From Deltaproteobacteria bacterium UBA7527 (GTDB lineage: Bacteria; Desulfobacterota; Syntrophorhabdia; Syntrophorhabdales; Syntrophorhabdaceae): a stretch of 40,935 bases of DNA. Location: contig DLMV01000019.1 in assembly GCA_002478225.1 (NCBI GenBank), positions 20,971 to 61,905 on the forward strand, read 5' to 3'. Of this stretch, positions 16,891 to 24,953 are shown one piece after another. The notes under the pieces were generated by a model, which saw nothing but the letters and a program-made list of their open reading frames with translations, did not search any database and was not told where the DNA came from. Both the position numbers and the translations under genes were made by a program. How positions within the stretch are numbered: position 1 is the first letter of the stretch; each line of letters starts with the position of its first letter.

Positions 16891-16956
16891 ATGGCAAAGT
16901 GCGGAACAACAAAAAAGACAACGAAAAAAGCAGCACCGAAGAAGACAAAGAAGTAA
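16891..16956 (+). CDS. 21-residue Lys/Thr-rich basic microprotein
   Basis: A 22-codon frame including the stop. The translation starts MAKCGTTKK and continues as Lys, Thr, Ala and Pro only: 10 Lys, no acidic residue and a single Cys4. Support for a real gene: a perfect ribosome binding site (GGGAGGTG, seven bases before the ATG), a sigma-70-type promoter 30 bases further up, and a rho-independent terminator starting four bases after the TAA. The composition resembles the Lys/Ala/Pro tails of histone H1-like or ribosomal proteins, so nucleic-acid binding is plausible. No family was recognised. Confidence 0.7.
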   Translation: MAKCGTTKKTTKKAAPKKTKK

Positions 16957-16960
16957 GGGA

Positions 16961-16987
16961 GAGGGGGGTTAAATCCCCTCTTTTTTG
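16961..16987 (+). terminator. Rho-independent terminator after the microprotein gene
   Basis: Stem GAGGGG (16961-16966) / CCCCTC (16975-16980) with an 8-base loop, then TTTTTTG. The T-tract runs to within a few bases of the start codon of the next gene at 16991. Confidence 0.8.
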
Positions 16988-16990
16988 TTT

Positions 16991-18361
16991 ATGGACAATT
17001 CAAAACGTCTTTTCATTATTGATGACGATGAGTCGGTGCTCACCGTTCTGACAAGCTATTTTGAGCAATGCGGGCTCAAGGTTTTTCCCTTCAGGGAACC
17101 GCCTGACCTCGAAAAAGAACTCAAAGAAAAGGAACCCCACGCGCTATTGCTCGATATCGTATTGCCCGTCGTCTCAGGCGTCGCGATCTTGGAAAAAATA
17201 AAGGATATCAAGCCGAGGATGCCCGTTATCATGATGACGGGATACACGAATGATGAAAGGCGCATCGAATCCCTCCGCAAGGGAGCATATACGATCCTGA
17301 CGAAGCCTTTCGTAAGCTTCGAAGAGGTATATCATGTTGTCAATAACGCAATGGATCATTATATCGAATCTCTCAGGACGGTAGAGCTTGCAAGGCGGGT
17401 GGAAGAGACGCAGAGAGTGGAAAAGATCAATATCCAGGAGATAGATTTTTTAAAGAGCCTGCAGCATATGATAGGGGAGGCGGAAGATTCTGCGTTCGTT
17501 CTCAAGAACGCATATGCCCTGTTGAAGAACTTTCTTAATTTCGAATATTTCGGCGTCCTTCTTACCTATGGGAACGAAGTAAACATCCAGATCTACCCAA
17601 AGGTCGGGAGCAACAAAAGGCTTGCTGAAGTTATCACGAACATACTTTTAAAAAGGATGTCCCAGGGGGCTCTTAACGCAAAAATAGCCGTCAATGAAGA
17701 TGATTATCAATCGGTTATGGTGGAGCTTTCTACGACGAACACCTTGTATGGCTTCGCAGGGCTTTTCAGGAACTCTCAATTCCAGGTCCAGGAAGAGAGC
17801 ATCTTCAGCAAATTCTGTTCCCACATATCTGTTACGCTTGAAAAGATACGTTTGTTCCAGGAGATCAAAACCCTTTCGATCCACGATGGCCTGACAGGAA
17901 TTTTCAACCATACGTATATCGTCAACAAGCTCAACGAAGAGATTGAAAGGGCAAAGAGGTATCGTTCGGACCTTTCCGTGATGCTCTTTGACCTGGACAA
18001 CTTTAAAGACGTCAACGACACATACGGCCATCTGGCAGGGGATGCTGTTCTGCAAAGGGTTGCTGAGCTCTTTACAAGGAATTTGAGGACTATTGATATT
18101 GTCGGTCGATATGGAGGAGAAGAATTTCTTGTTATCCTTCCGGAAACCGACCTTGAAAGGGCCTATGTGGTCGGCGAACGTTTAAGGGCCGGGATTGAAC
18201 AGGAACAGTTTATCTATGAAGATCGTCGGATACAATTGACGATCAGCGGCGGAATCGGTTTGTACCGGCAAGGCCTCATTGCAAACGACCTCATTAAGAT
18301 AGCCGACAACAACCTCTACCAAGCGAAGAGAGAAGGGAAGAACAGGCTGTATTATGGCTAA
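16991..18361 (+). CDS. Response regulator / diguanylate cyclase (REC-linker-GGDEF)
   Basis: A 456-residue protein with an N-terminal receiver domain (residues 5-120): acidic DDD at 11-13, phospho-acceptor D55 in LLLDIVLPVVSG, T83 and K105. A GAF-like middle region follows (about 150-290), then a GGDEF domain (about 300-455) with LFDLDNFKDVNDTYGHLAGD and the active-site GGEEF. An allosteric RxxD inhibitory site (RTID) lies five residues before it, so product inhibition is expected. It would make cyclic di-GMP on phosphorylation by an unknown histidine kinase. The ATG at 16991 has no ribosome binding site, because the preceding bases are the T-tract of a terminator; a TTG at 16985 is in frame but no better. 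The 3' end overlaps the M20 gene by eight bases. Confidence 0.93.
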   Translation: MDNSKRLFIIDDDESVLTVLTSYFEQCGLKVFPFREPPDLEKELKEKEPHALLLDIVLPVVSGVAILEKIKDIKPRMPVIMMTGYTNDERRIESLRKGAYTILTKPFVSFEEVYHVVNNAMDHYIESLRTVELARRVEETQRVEKINIQEIDFLKSLQHMIGEAEDSAFVLKNAYALLKNFLNFEYFGVLLTYGNEVNIQIYPKVGSNKRLAEVITNILLKRMSQGALNAKIAVNEDDYQSVMVELSTTNTLYGFAGLFRNSQFQVQEESIFSKFCSHISVTLEKIRLFQEIKTLSIHDGLTGIFNHTYIVNKLNEEIERAKRYRSDLSVMLFDLDNFKDVNDTYGHLAGDAVLQRVAELFTRNLRTIDIVGRYGGEEFLVILPETDLERAYVVGERLRAGIEQEQFIYEDRRIQLTISGGIGLYRQGLIANDLIKIADNNLYQAKREGKNRLYYG

Positions 18362-19670
18362 TGCTGAGAACGCCGTTCAGTTGACGCAAGAGCTTATCCG
18401 CATCGACACATCGAACCCTCCGGGTAATGAAGAAAACGCAGCCCTGTTCCTGGAAGGCATCCTCGGCGCAGAGGGAATAAGGGCTGAGATTTATTCCCCC
18501 GCGCCAAAGAGGGCAAATATCCTTGCCAGGATCAGAGGCAAGAACAGAGGGAAGCCGGTTATCATCCTGAGCCACACCGATGTTGTTCCCGCGAACCACA
18601 ACGAATGGACAGTAGACCCGTTCGGCGGCGAGGTAAGAGACGGTTTTGTCTATGGCAGGGGCGCTATTGACATGAAGGCGCAGACCATATGCCAGCTCCT
18701 CGCATTCATCAATCTCAGCAAAGAAGGGATAGAGCCGGAGCAGGATATAGTCTTTCTGGCTACCTGCGATGAGGAGGTTGGCGGACGGAACGGTGTTGAG
18801 TTCATGCTCCGGAATGTACCGGACCTGAAAGACGCATCTTTTGTCTTGAGCGAGGGAGGATTCATCGTTGAAGAGGATGGCCTTGTGCATGCCCAGGTAT
18901 CCGTGTCAGAGAAGAAACTGGGACAGTTCAGGATCCAGGCCAGAGGAACAGGCGGGCACGGATCCATACCTCACAAGGATAACGCCAATGAGAAGATCAT
19001 CAGGGCATCCCAGGCAATACTCTCCTACCGGTGGCCGCTTAAGCCTACGAGCATCGTGAGCACATACCTGAACGCCGTTCTTAAGGGCAAGCGTGGAAAG
19101 GGTTTTACGTTTTCCTCCCTCGGGCAATCATTGAAGAACAAGCGTTTCAGGGATTTTGTAGAGGGCAATCCGGTCTATAATGCGCTGCTTCGCAACACGG
19201 TAACGCTGACGATCTTAAAAGGCGGCGAGAAGGTGAACGTCATACCGAGGGAGTCCTCGGCATATTTCGATGCGAGGCTGCTCCCGACCGAGGACCATGA
19301 TAGATTTTTTGAAAAGGTCAGACGGCTATGCGGAAGCGACGTCGAACTTGTCCGCATCGGCGGTGATGTGGGCAGGCCGCTGCAGTCCGGATATAACACG
19401 CCGTATTTCAGGGGCATCCAGAACGTGGTCAGGGCGATGAACGGCCCGGTGCCTGTCCTGCCTTTTCTCACAACAGGCGCAACAGACATGAGGTATTTCA
19501 GGAATCTCGGGATCCCGGCATACGGGTTCTTCCCGATCGCACTCTCAAACGATGAACTTCTCAGGATGCACGGCACCGATGAGAGGGTCTCTGTAATAAA
19601 CATAAAGGCAGGACTGGAAGGTTCCTTAGAGATCATGAAATTCCTGGCATCGTGCAAGGCCTCGCAATAG
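18354..19670 (+). CDS. M20-family metallopeptidase (ArgE/DapE/carboxypeptidase G2-like)
   Basis: A 438-residue di-zinc amidohydrolase/peptidase. Zinc-binding and catalytic motifs in order are LSHTDVVPAN, GRGAIDMKAQT and the catalytic/ligand Glu pair in TCDEEVGG. The dimerisation-domain HGSIPHKDNAN comes next, and the terminal ligand is in LRMHGTDERV. Length and order fit the ArgE/DapE/ACY1/CPG2 family, which removes acyl groups from amino acids or cleaves dipeptides. There is no signal peptide. Substrate is undetermined; the absence of arginine or lysine biosynthesis neighbours argues against a specific ArgE/DapE label. The start overlaps the cyclase gene by eight bases, so expression is coupled. 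Confidence 0.92.
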   Translation: MANAENAVQLTQELIRIDTSNPPGNEENAALFLEGILGAEGIRAEIYSPAPKRANILARIRGKNRGKPVIILSHTDVVPANHNEWTVDPFGGEVRDGFVYGRGAIDMKAQTICQLLAFINLSKEGIEPEQDIVFLATCDEEVGGRNGVEFMLRNVPDLKDASFVLSEGGFIVEEDGLVHAQVSVSEKKLGQFRIQARGTGGHGSIPHKDNANEKIIRASQAILSYRWPLKPTSIVSTYLNAVLKGKRGKGFTFSSLGQSLKNKRFRDFVEGNPVYNALLRNTVTLTILKGGEKVNVIPRESSAYFDARLLPTEDHDRFFEKVRRLCGSDVELVRIGGDVGRPLQSGYNTPYFRGIQNVVRAMNGPVPVLPFLTTGATDMRYFRNLGIPAYGFFPIALSNDELLRMHGTDERVSVINIKAGLEGSLEIMKFLASCKASQ

Positions 19671-19686
19671 CCGCCAGCAACAAATC

Positions 19687-19749
19687 CGTAAGTCGTGAGG
19701 CGTCAGGCGATTTAACCCCTTGCCCCTTACGATTTACGCCTTACGGACG
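19687..19749. repeat. Full-size CGTRAGK heptad element (two inverted arms)
   Basis: Nine 7-base units in register. The left arm is CGTAAGT, CGTGAGG, CGTCAGG; the core CGATTTA/ACCCCTT follows, then a right arm of ACGATTT, ACGCCTT, ACGGACG, which is the left arm's reverse complement in degenerate form. It could fold as a long stem-loop after the M20 gene. Confidence 0.8.
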
Positions 19750-19769
19750 TTCCGCGTTAACTAAATCTC

Positions 19770-19799
19770 TTGACAAACCTGTGTTATTCTGTTGAAAAT
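19770..19799 (+). promoter_or_regulatory. Possible promoter for iorAB
   Basis: TTGACA (19770-19775) with GAAAAT 18 bases downstream (19794-19799, four of six matches). The roughly 110-base leader holds a second strong ribosome-binding-like AGAAGGAGGTG (about 19853-19863) followed by a three-codon frame and a GGCG-TTA-CGCC palindrome. No recognised riboswitch was seen. Confidence 0.4.
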
Positions 19800-19914
19800 A
19801 ATAAGTGAATTAATTAACAAGCAGTAAAACAATAACAATAGAGAGAAAAGAGAGAAGGAGGTGAAGCGTTAATCTTATTTTAAATCCAGGCGTTACGCCA
19901 TATTTGGGGGAAAC

Positions 19915-21726
19915 ATGAAGAAAGAGATAATGCAAGGAAATGCTGCAGTTGCAAGAGGTGCCTGGGAGGCAGGCGTTAAAGTTGCCGCCGCATATCCCGG
20001 AACACCGAGTAGTGAGATCTTAAGGGATATTGCCGATACGTATCCTGAAATTTATCCGGAATGGGCGCCGAATGAAAAGGTGGCCGTTGAGGTGGCAGCA
20101 GGCGCTGCGCTGACAGGCATACGGGCAATGGCTGCCATGAAACATGTTGGTTTGAACGTTGCCGCTGATCCTTTTATGACCCTTGCCTACACCGGCATCA
20201 AGGGCGGGATGGTGATCGTTGTTGCTGATGATCCGAACGTCCATAGCTCCCAGAACGAACAGGACAGCAGGAACTGGGCGCGGTTCGCAAAGGTTCCCAT
20301 GCTGGAACCGGCAGATGGGCAGGAATGCAAGGATTTTACAAAAATGGCATTCGAGATCAGCGAAAAATTCGACACACCGGTGCTTCTCCGGACAGAGACC
20401 AGGGTTGCCCACTCTGATTCACCGGTAGTGCAGGGCGAGAGAGAAGAAACAACAACGCCTATCGGGCTCGATCCAAAGGACACTCCGAAATATGTTATGG
20501 TGCCGATCAATGTACGTGTCAGAAGGAAAGTAGTTGAAGAAAGAATGAAGAAGCTTGAAGCGTACGCAGACAAATTCAAATATAACGTTATGGAGATCAA
20601 CGATACGAAGATCGGCGTTATCTCCAGCGGTGTGTCATATCTTTATACAAAAGAGGTGTTCCCTGAATGGTCATATTTGAAGCTCGGTATGGTATGGCCG
20701 CTTCCAAAAAAGATGATCGCCGCATTCTTCAAGAAGGTAAAGAAGGTCATCGTCGTGGAAGAGCTTGACCCGTTCCTTGAAACAGAGATCAAGGCAATGG
20801 GCTACAAAGTATTCCATGGCAAAGATGTGATCCCGAATATGTATGAGCTCTCTCCTGAGATCGTCGAGAGATCATTAAAAGGAAAGGCATACAAACCGCC
20901 AAAGATCAGGGTCAAACCGGAAGATCTGCCCAGAAGGCCGCCAAACCTATGTGCCGGCTGTTCGCACAGGCCGTTGTTCTATGCACTCAAGAAGCTCGGC
21001 GCCTATGTGTTCGGAGATATCGGCTGCTATACACTGGCTGCGGCACCGCCCCTTCAGGCGCTCCATTCATGCATATGTATGGGCGCAAGCGTCGGCATGG
21101 CGCACGGGGCGATGAAAGCGCTCGGCAATGAAGGACTTGGAAAGGTCTGCGCCGTTATCGGCGACTCCACATTCCTCCACGGCGGCGTTACGCCTTTGAT
21201 GGACGTGGTCTACAACAGGGGTAATTCTACGACCATCATCCTCGACAACAGGATCACCGGCATGACCGGCCACCAGGAACACCCGGGAACAGGTTTCACC
21301 ATCAGGCAGGAACCGACCCACATGATCGATTACGAAGAACTGGGCAAGGCCCTTGGTATAAAGAGCATCAGGAAGATCGACCCCTATGATATTAAAGGAT
21401 GCATGGAAATCATAGGTGAAGAGATGGCAAAGAATGAGCCGTCGCTGATCGTCTGCAAGAACAGTCCCTGTATGATGCTTCGCCGGGCGAAACCGCTCGA
21501 AAGATTTAAAAATCCTTTCTATGTCATCGATACAGACAAATGCCGCGGCTGCAGGATGTGTCTCGAGATCAATTGCCCGGCCATCAGTTGGCGTGCAGGC
21601 GAAGGCGAGACGAAAGACGGGCACAAGAGGAAAGGGACCGTATATATCAACCGTGATCAATGCGTCGGCTGTGAGGTCTGTACCCAGATATGTAAGTTTG
21701 AAGCCATTGTGCCGGGCCAAAAGTGA
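19915..21726 (+). CDS. iorA: Indolepyruvate:ferredoxin oxidoreductase alpha subunit
   Basis: A 603-residue thiamine-diphosphate enzyme subunit that oxidatively decarboxylates aryl pyruvates (indolepyruvate, phenylpyruvate) to aryl-acetyl-CoA while reducing ferredoxin. It has an N-terminal pyrimidine-binding domain (QGNAAVARGAWEAGVKVAAA, then AYPGTPSSEI). The TPP/Mg-binding domain follows, with GDIGCYTL, then VIGDSTFLHGG and DNRITGMTGHQEHPGTG. The C-terminus has two [4Fe-4S] motifs, CRGCRMCLEINCP and CVGCEVCTQICKF. Order, length and motifs match IorA throughout. It overlaps iorB's ribosome binding site by a few bases, forming an operon. In syntrophic anaerobes it serves amino-acid fermentation or, in reverse, aromatic amino-acid synthesis. 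Confidence 0.97.
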   Translation: MKKEIMQGNAAVARGAWEAGVKVAAAYPGTPSSEILRDIADTYPEIYPEWAPNEKVAVEVAAGAALTGIRAMAAMKHVGLNVAADPFMTLAYTGIKGGMVIVVADDPNVHSSQNEQDSRNWARFAKVPMLEPADGQECKDFTKMAFEISEKFDTPVLLRTETRVAHSDSPVVQGEREETTTPIGLDPKDTPKYVMVPINVRVRRKVVEERMKKLEAYADKFKYNVMEINDTKIGVISSGVSYLYTKEVFPEWSYLKLGMVWPLPKKMIAAFFKKVKKVIVVEELDPFLETEIKAMGYKVFHGKDVIPNMYELSPEIVERSLKGKAYKPPKIRVKPEDLPRRPPNLCAGCSHRPLFYALKKLGAYVFGDIGCYTLAAAPPLQALHSCICMGASVGMAHGAMKALGNEGLGKVCAVIGDSTFLHGGVTPLMDVVYNRGNSTTIILDNRITGMTGHQEHPGTGFTIRQEPTHMIDYEELGKALGIKSIRKIDPYDIKGCMEIIGEEMAKNEPSLIVCKNSPCMMLRRAKPLERFKNPFYVIDTDKCRGCRMCLEINCPAISWRAGEGETKDGHKRKGTVYINRDQCVGCEVCTQICKFEAIVPGQK

Positions 21727-21737
21727 GGAGGTGGAGA

Positions 21738-22343
21738 ATGAAAAAGAACATAAAGAAGAACGGAAAGGTAACAAACATATTTCTTTCCGGTGTTGGAGGT
21801 CAGGGTACTATTCTTGCGAGTAATATCCTCGCCGAAGTGTTCCTCAAGGCCGGGTATGATGTAAAGAAGGCAGAAGTGCACGGAATGGCCCAGAGGGGCG
21901 GCGATGTTACCACGCATTTCCGATTCGGCAAGAAGGTATATTCGCCCATCATCAAATACGGAGATGTGGATTTCCTCCTCTCCTTCGAGCTCCTTGAGTC
22001 GATACGGTACATCAACTGGGTAAAGCCCGAAGGCAAGATCGTCATCAACAACCAGGAGATCTTTCCCCCTGCTGTTAATCTGGGCATGGCGCAGTATCCG
22101 CAGGATGTTGAAAAGGCATTCAAAAAATATTTCAAAGAAAATGTTCATTTGGTCAACGGGCAGGAGATCGCAAAAAATCTCGGGAATATGCAGGCTGCAA
22201 ACGTTGTTCTCGTAGGAGCTTTCTCAAATTTCTTCCCTGAGATAAAAGATGAGCAGTGGATCGAAGCCCTCAAGACCCTGCTTGCACCGAAACTCCATGA
22301 TCTCAATATCAAAGCTTTTTATGAAGGAAAAAAGGCCCTCTAA
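21738..22343 (+). CDS. iorB: Indolepyruvate:ferredoxin oxidoreductase beta subunit
   Basis: A 201-residue gamma-type subunit of the 2-oxoacid:ferredoxin oxidoreductase family. The N-terminus has the VFLSGVGGQGTI-type glycine motif (here IFLSGVGGQGTILASNILAE). Next come the EVHGMAQRGGDV motif that contacts the TPP subunit, SFELLESIRYINWV, and a C-terminal helix. The frame is open from 21723, overlapping iorA, but the ATG at 21738 sits behind GAGGAGGTGG and is chosen. It pairs with IorA as an alpha2beta2 enzyme. A terminator-like hairpin (AAAGGCCC/GGGCCTTT, about 22330-22355) overlaps its stop codon and the start of the following peptidase gene. Confidence 0.95.
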   Translation: MKKNIKKNGKVTNIFLSGVGGQGTILASNILAEVFLKAGYDVKKAEVHGMAQRGGDVTTHFRFGKKVYSPIIKYGDVDFLLSFELLESIRYINWVKPEGKIVINNQEIFPPAVNLGMAQYPQDVEKAFKKYFKENVHLVNGQEIAKNLGNMQAANVVLVGAFSNFFPEIKDEQWIEALKTLLAPKLHDLNIKAFYEGKKAL

Positions 22344-24888
22344 AAGGGGGCCTTTCCCCCTTCTTCCCAGTTTTGTCCTCGTTCTTTCCGCATTATATAT
22401 CCTGACAACGTCGGGGATGGTGTACGCCATGGAAATATTTTCCTTAGAGAACGGTTTGAAATATATCTTTGAAACAAGAAAAGGGACCGGCGTCGTTGCT
22501 GTCCAGATATGGGTGAAGACAGGCAGCCAGTATGAGCAGCAGAACATAGCCGGCATTACTCATTTCATAGAACATCTTATATTTAAAGGCACCGAGAAGA
22601 CAAAGTCGAACCAGATGGCGTCGAGGATCGAGTCCCTTGGCGGCAGCATTAATGCTTTTACCTCCTACGACAATACTGTTTACTATATCGTTATCCCGAA
22701 GAAGGGGTTTGAAGAAGGCACGGAACTGCTGCTCGATGCCGTCAGCAATCCTGCCTTTCCTGAGGCTGAGATCGAAAAAGAACGGAGGGTGGTGCTTGAA
22801 GAGATAAAGATGGGGGAAGATGAGCCGCAGAGGAAGATCTTCAAAGAGCTGTTCTCGGTCAGTTACGAAGGCCAACCGTATGGGAGGCCTATCATCGGCT
22901 ACGCCGAAACGGTAAGCAGCATAACAAGGCAGGATATCCTCACATACTTTGCCACCCATTATACGCCTGACAATATGACCGTTGTTGTAATCGGGGATTT
23001 CGAAGAGCAGGCAGCGCAGACGTTAATAAAGAAGCATATGTCCTCCAGAAAGACCAAGAAGCAGATTCTTGAGAAAGATGCTGAAAAGAAGGCGGCAGGC
23101 GGCAGGAGCAGGATCATTGAACGGGATGTGAGGGAGAGTTATTTTGCGGTCTCATATCAGATCCCGCAGAAGGTGCATGAAGATATACCTGCCCTGGAGA
23201 TGCTGGGCAACATACTTGGTGACGGTGAAAGCTCCCGGCTGCAGGAGGAGCTGAGGCGCAATAAAGGCATCGTTACAAATATCTCCACCTATCTCTTTAC
23301 CCCGAGAGACCCTGGTCTTTTGGTGATCTTTGCCACCTTCAAAGAGAAGAACTACGACGTGATCATGTCTGAGATCAAAGCGCAATTCTCCAGGATACAG
23401 AAGGACGGCGTAACTTCCTGGGAGATGGAAAAGGCGAGGAATATGATCAGGGCATCATATGTATATTCTGCTGAAACAGTTCAGGGAAAGGCGATGCAGG
23501 TCGGTAATTTCCAGACGCTCACGGGTGATGCTTACTATCTTGATAAGTATCTTACCGCGCTTGATAAAGTGACTCAGGCAGATATAAAGAGGGTCCTTGA
23601 AAGATATATCGTCGGAAAGGAAAAGGGCATCGTTGTCTTGAAGCCTAAAGGCTCTGCGAACCCGCATACGTTTCAGTTAAAGAACGGTCTGAAATATGTC
23701 GTGAATAAAAACCAGGCATCCCCGAGTTTCGCCTTCAAGATCGGATTTGCGGGCGGTCTGAAAGAAGAGCCGGAAGGCAAGAACGGGATATTCAACCTCC
23801 TCTCGAAGATGCTCCTGAGAGGCACAAAAAATAAGGATGCCGCAACGATAGCAAGAGAGATCGACCTTCTCGCGGGCGAACTCTCGCCTTTCAGCGGAAG
23901 GAACATTTTCGGGCTTTCGGGAAAATTCCTCAAAAAAGACCTTGCGGCTGCGCTTAGCCTTCTTAACGAGCTCCTTACTGGAACGGTTATGAAGGAAGCG
24001 GAGCTGAGAAAGGTCAAGGCAGACGTATTGTCGGAGATCCGCCAGAGGGATGATGATCCTGTCGGCTTTACGTTCAGGCGTTTTAATGAGGCGCTGTATG
24101 AAGGACATCCATACAGCAAGGACAATATCGGAAAAGAGCGTGATGTAGAGGATATAAAGGCCGATGACCTGGAGAGGTTTTACAAAGAGCATGTAAGTCC
24201 TTCCAATGCAGTGTTCGCCATATCCGGCGATGTTGATGAAAAGGAGCTGACGGTACTGATAAAGGAGCTTTTTTCCGGCTGGAAGGGAGAGGCGAATATG
24301 CTCCGCAAAGAGATTCCGAAGGTGTCACAGAAGAACGTAGCTGTTGAGAAAGACATCATGCAGATGCACATCATCTTTGGATTTCTTGGTCCCGGCCTGC
24401 TCGATAAGGACAGGTACGCGGTGGAGGTCATGGATGCTATATTGTCTGGAATGGGCGGGAGGATCCACAAGGTATTGCGGGAGGATAACCCGTACGCATA
24501 CGCATTGACGTTTTTTAACCAGATGGCCTATGAGACGGGCGGTATGGGCATCTATATCGGGACAGACAGGAAGCTGGCCAAAGAGGTCGAAAAGATAGTA
24601 AGGGAGGAGATAAGCAGGATCCATAAGGATGGATTTACACAAAAAGAGGTTGAGAACGGGAAGAACTACCTTGTTGGAAATCATTATATCAAGATGCAGT
24701 CCAACAGTTCTATCACAACAGCCATGTGCTTTGACACGATGTACGGATTGAGACCGAACTATTTCAAGATGTGGCCGGGGCTCATTGAAAAGGTAACGAA
24801 AGAAGACGTCGACAGGGTTGCGAGAAAATACCTGACCTTCGACAGGATGGTGCAGGTGACGATCGGCAAACCAGCAAAAAACCCGTGA
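22321..24888 (+). CDS. Two-module M16 zinc metallopeptidase, exported
   Basis: About 855 residues, like PqqL/processing peptidase-type tandem proteins. It has an N-terminal signal or membrane segment (LLPSFVLVLSALYILTTSGMVYA). Module 1 carries the inverted zinc motif HFIEH (HxxEH) in GITHFIEHLIFKGTEK, with the downstream Glu in EIEKERRVVLEEIKM. Module 2 starts near the second QLKNGLKYVV and repeats the fold without an HxxEH (FNLLSKMLLRGTKN), so it is catalytically dead and structural. The frame is open from 22249, inside iorB; the ATG at 22321 is preferred because it starts the signal peptide, giving a 23-base overlap with iorB. The stop TGA lies inside a CGTGAGG repeat unit. It probably degrades peptides in the periplasm. 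Confidence 0.9.
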   Translation: MKEKRPSKRGPFPLLPSFVLVLSALYILTTSGMVYAMEIFSLENGLKYIFETRKGTGVVAVQIWVKTGSQYEQQNIAGITHFIEHLIFKGTEKTKSNQMASRIESLGGSINAFTSYDNTVYYIVIPKKGFEEGTELLLDAVSNPAFPEAEIEKERRVVLEEIKMGEDEPQRKIFKELFSVSYEGQPYGRPIIGYAETVSSITRQDILTYFATHYTPDNMTVVVIGDFEEQAAQTLIKKHMSSRKTKKQILEKDAEKKAAGGRSRIIERDVRESYFAVSYQIPQKVHEDIPALEMLGNILGDGESSRLQEELRRNKGIVTNISTYLFTPRDPGLLVIFATFKEKNYDVIMSEIKAQFSRIQKDGVTSWEMEKARNMIRASYVYSAETVQGKAMQVGNFQTLTGDAYYLDKYLTALDKVTQADIKRVLERYIVGKEKGIVVLKPKGSANPHTFQLKNGLKYVVNKNQASPSFAFKIGFAGGLKEEPEGKNGIFNLLSKMLLRGTKNKDAATIAREIDLLAGELSPFSGRNIFGLSGKFLKKDLAAALSLLNELLTGTVMKEAELRKVKADVLSEIRQRDDDPVGFTFRRFNEALYEGHPYSKDNIGKERDVEDIKADDLERFYKEHVSPSNAVFAISGDVDEKELTVLIKELFSGWKGEANMLRKEIPKVSQKNVAVEKDIMQMHIIFGFLGPGLLDKDRYAVEVMDAILSGMGGRIHKVLREDNPYAYALTFFNQMAYETGGMGIYIGTDRKLAKEVEKIVREEISRIHKDGFTQKEVENGKNYLVGNHYIKMQSNSSITTAMCFDTMYGLRPNYFKMWPGLIEKVTKEDVDRVARKYLTFDRMVQVTIGKPAKNP

Positions 24889-24953
24889 GGCGTGAATCGT
24901 AAGTCGTAAGGGGTTAAATCGCCTAACGCCTGCCGCCTTACGACTGACGGCTT
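24884..24953. repeat. Full-size CGTRAGK heptad element (two inverted arms)
   Basis: Ten consecutive 7-base units. The left arm is CGTGAGG, CGTGAAT, CGTAAGT, CGTAAGG; the core is GGTTAAATCGCC; the right arm includes ACGCCTG, CCGCCTT, ACGACTG and ACGGCTT. It fills the whole spacer between two convergent genes and touches both stop codons: the M16 TGA (24886-24888) and the aminotransferase TAA (24953-24955). It could act as a bidirectional stem-loop. Confidence 0.85.

Noticed and set aside
22328..22355. Rho-independent terminator ending iorAB
   Set aside because: The hairpin AAAGGCCC/GGGCCTTT is real but followed by C-rich sequence instead of a T-tract, and it lies in the start of the M16 coding region; recorded only as terminator-like in the iorB entry.
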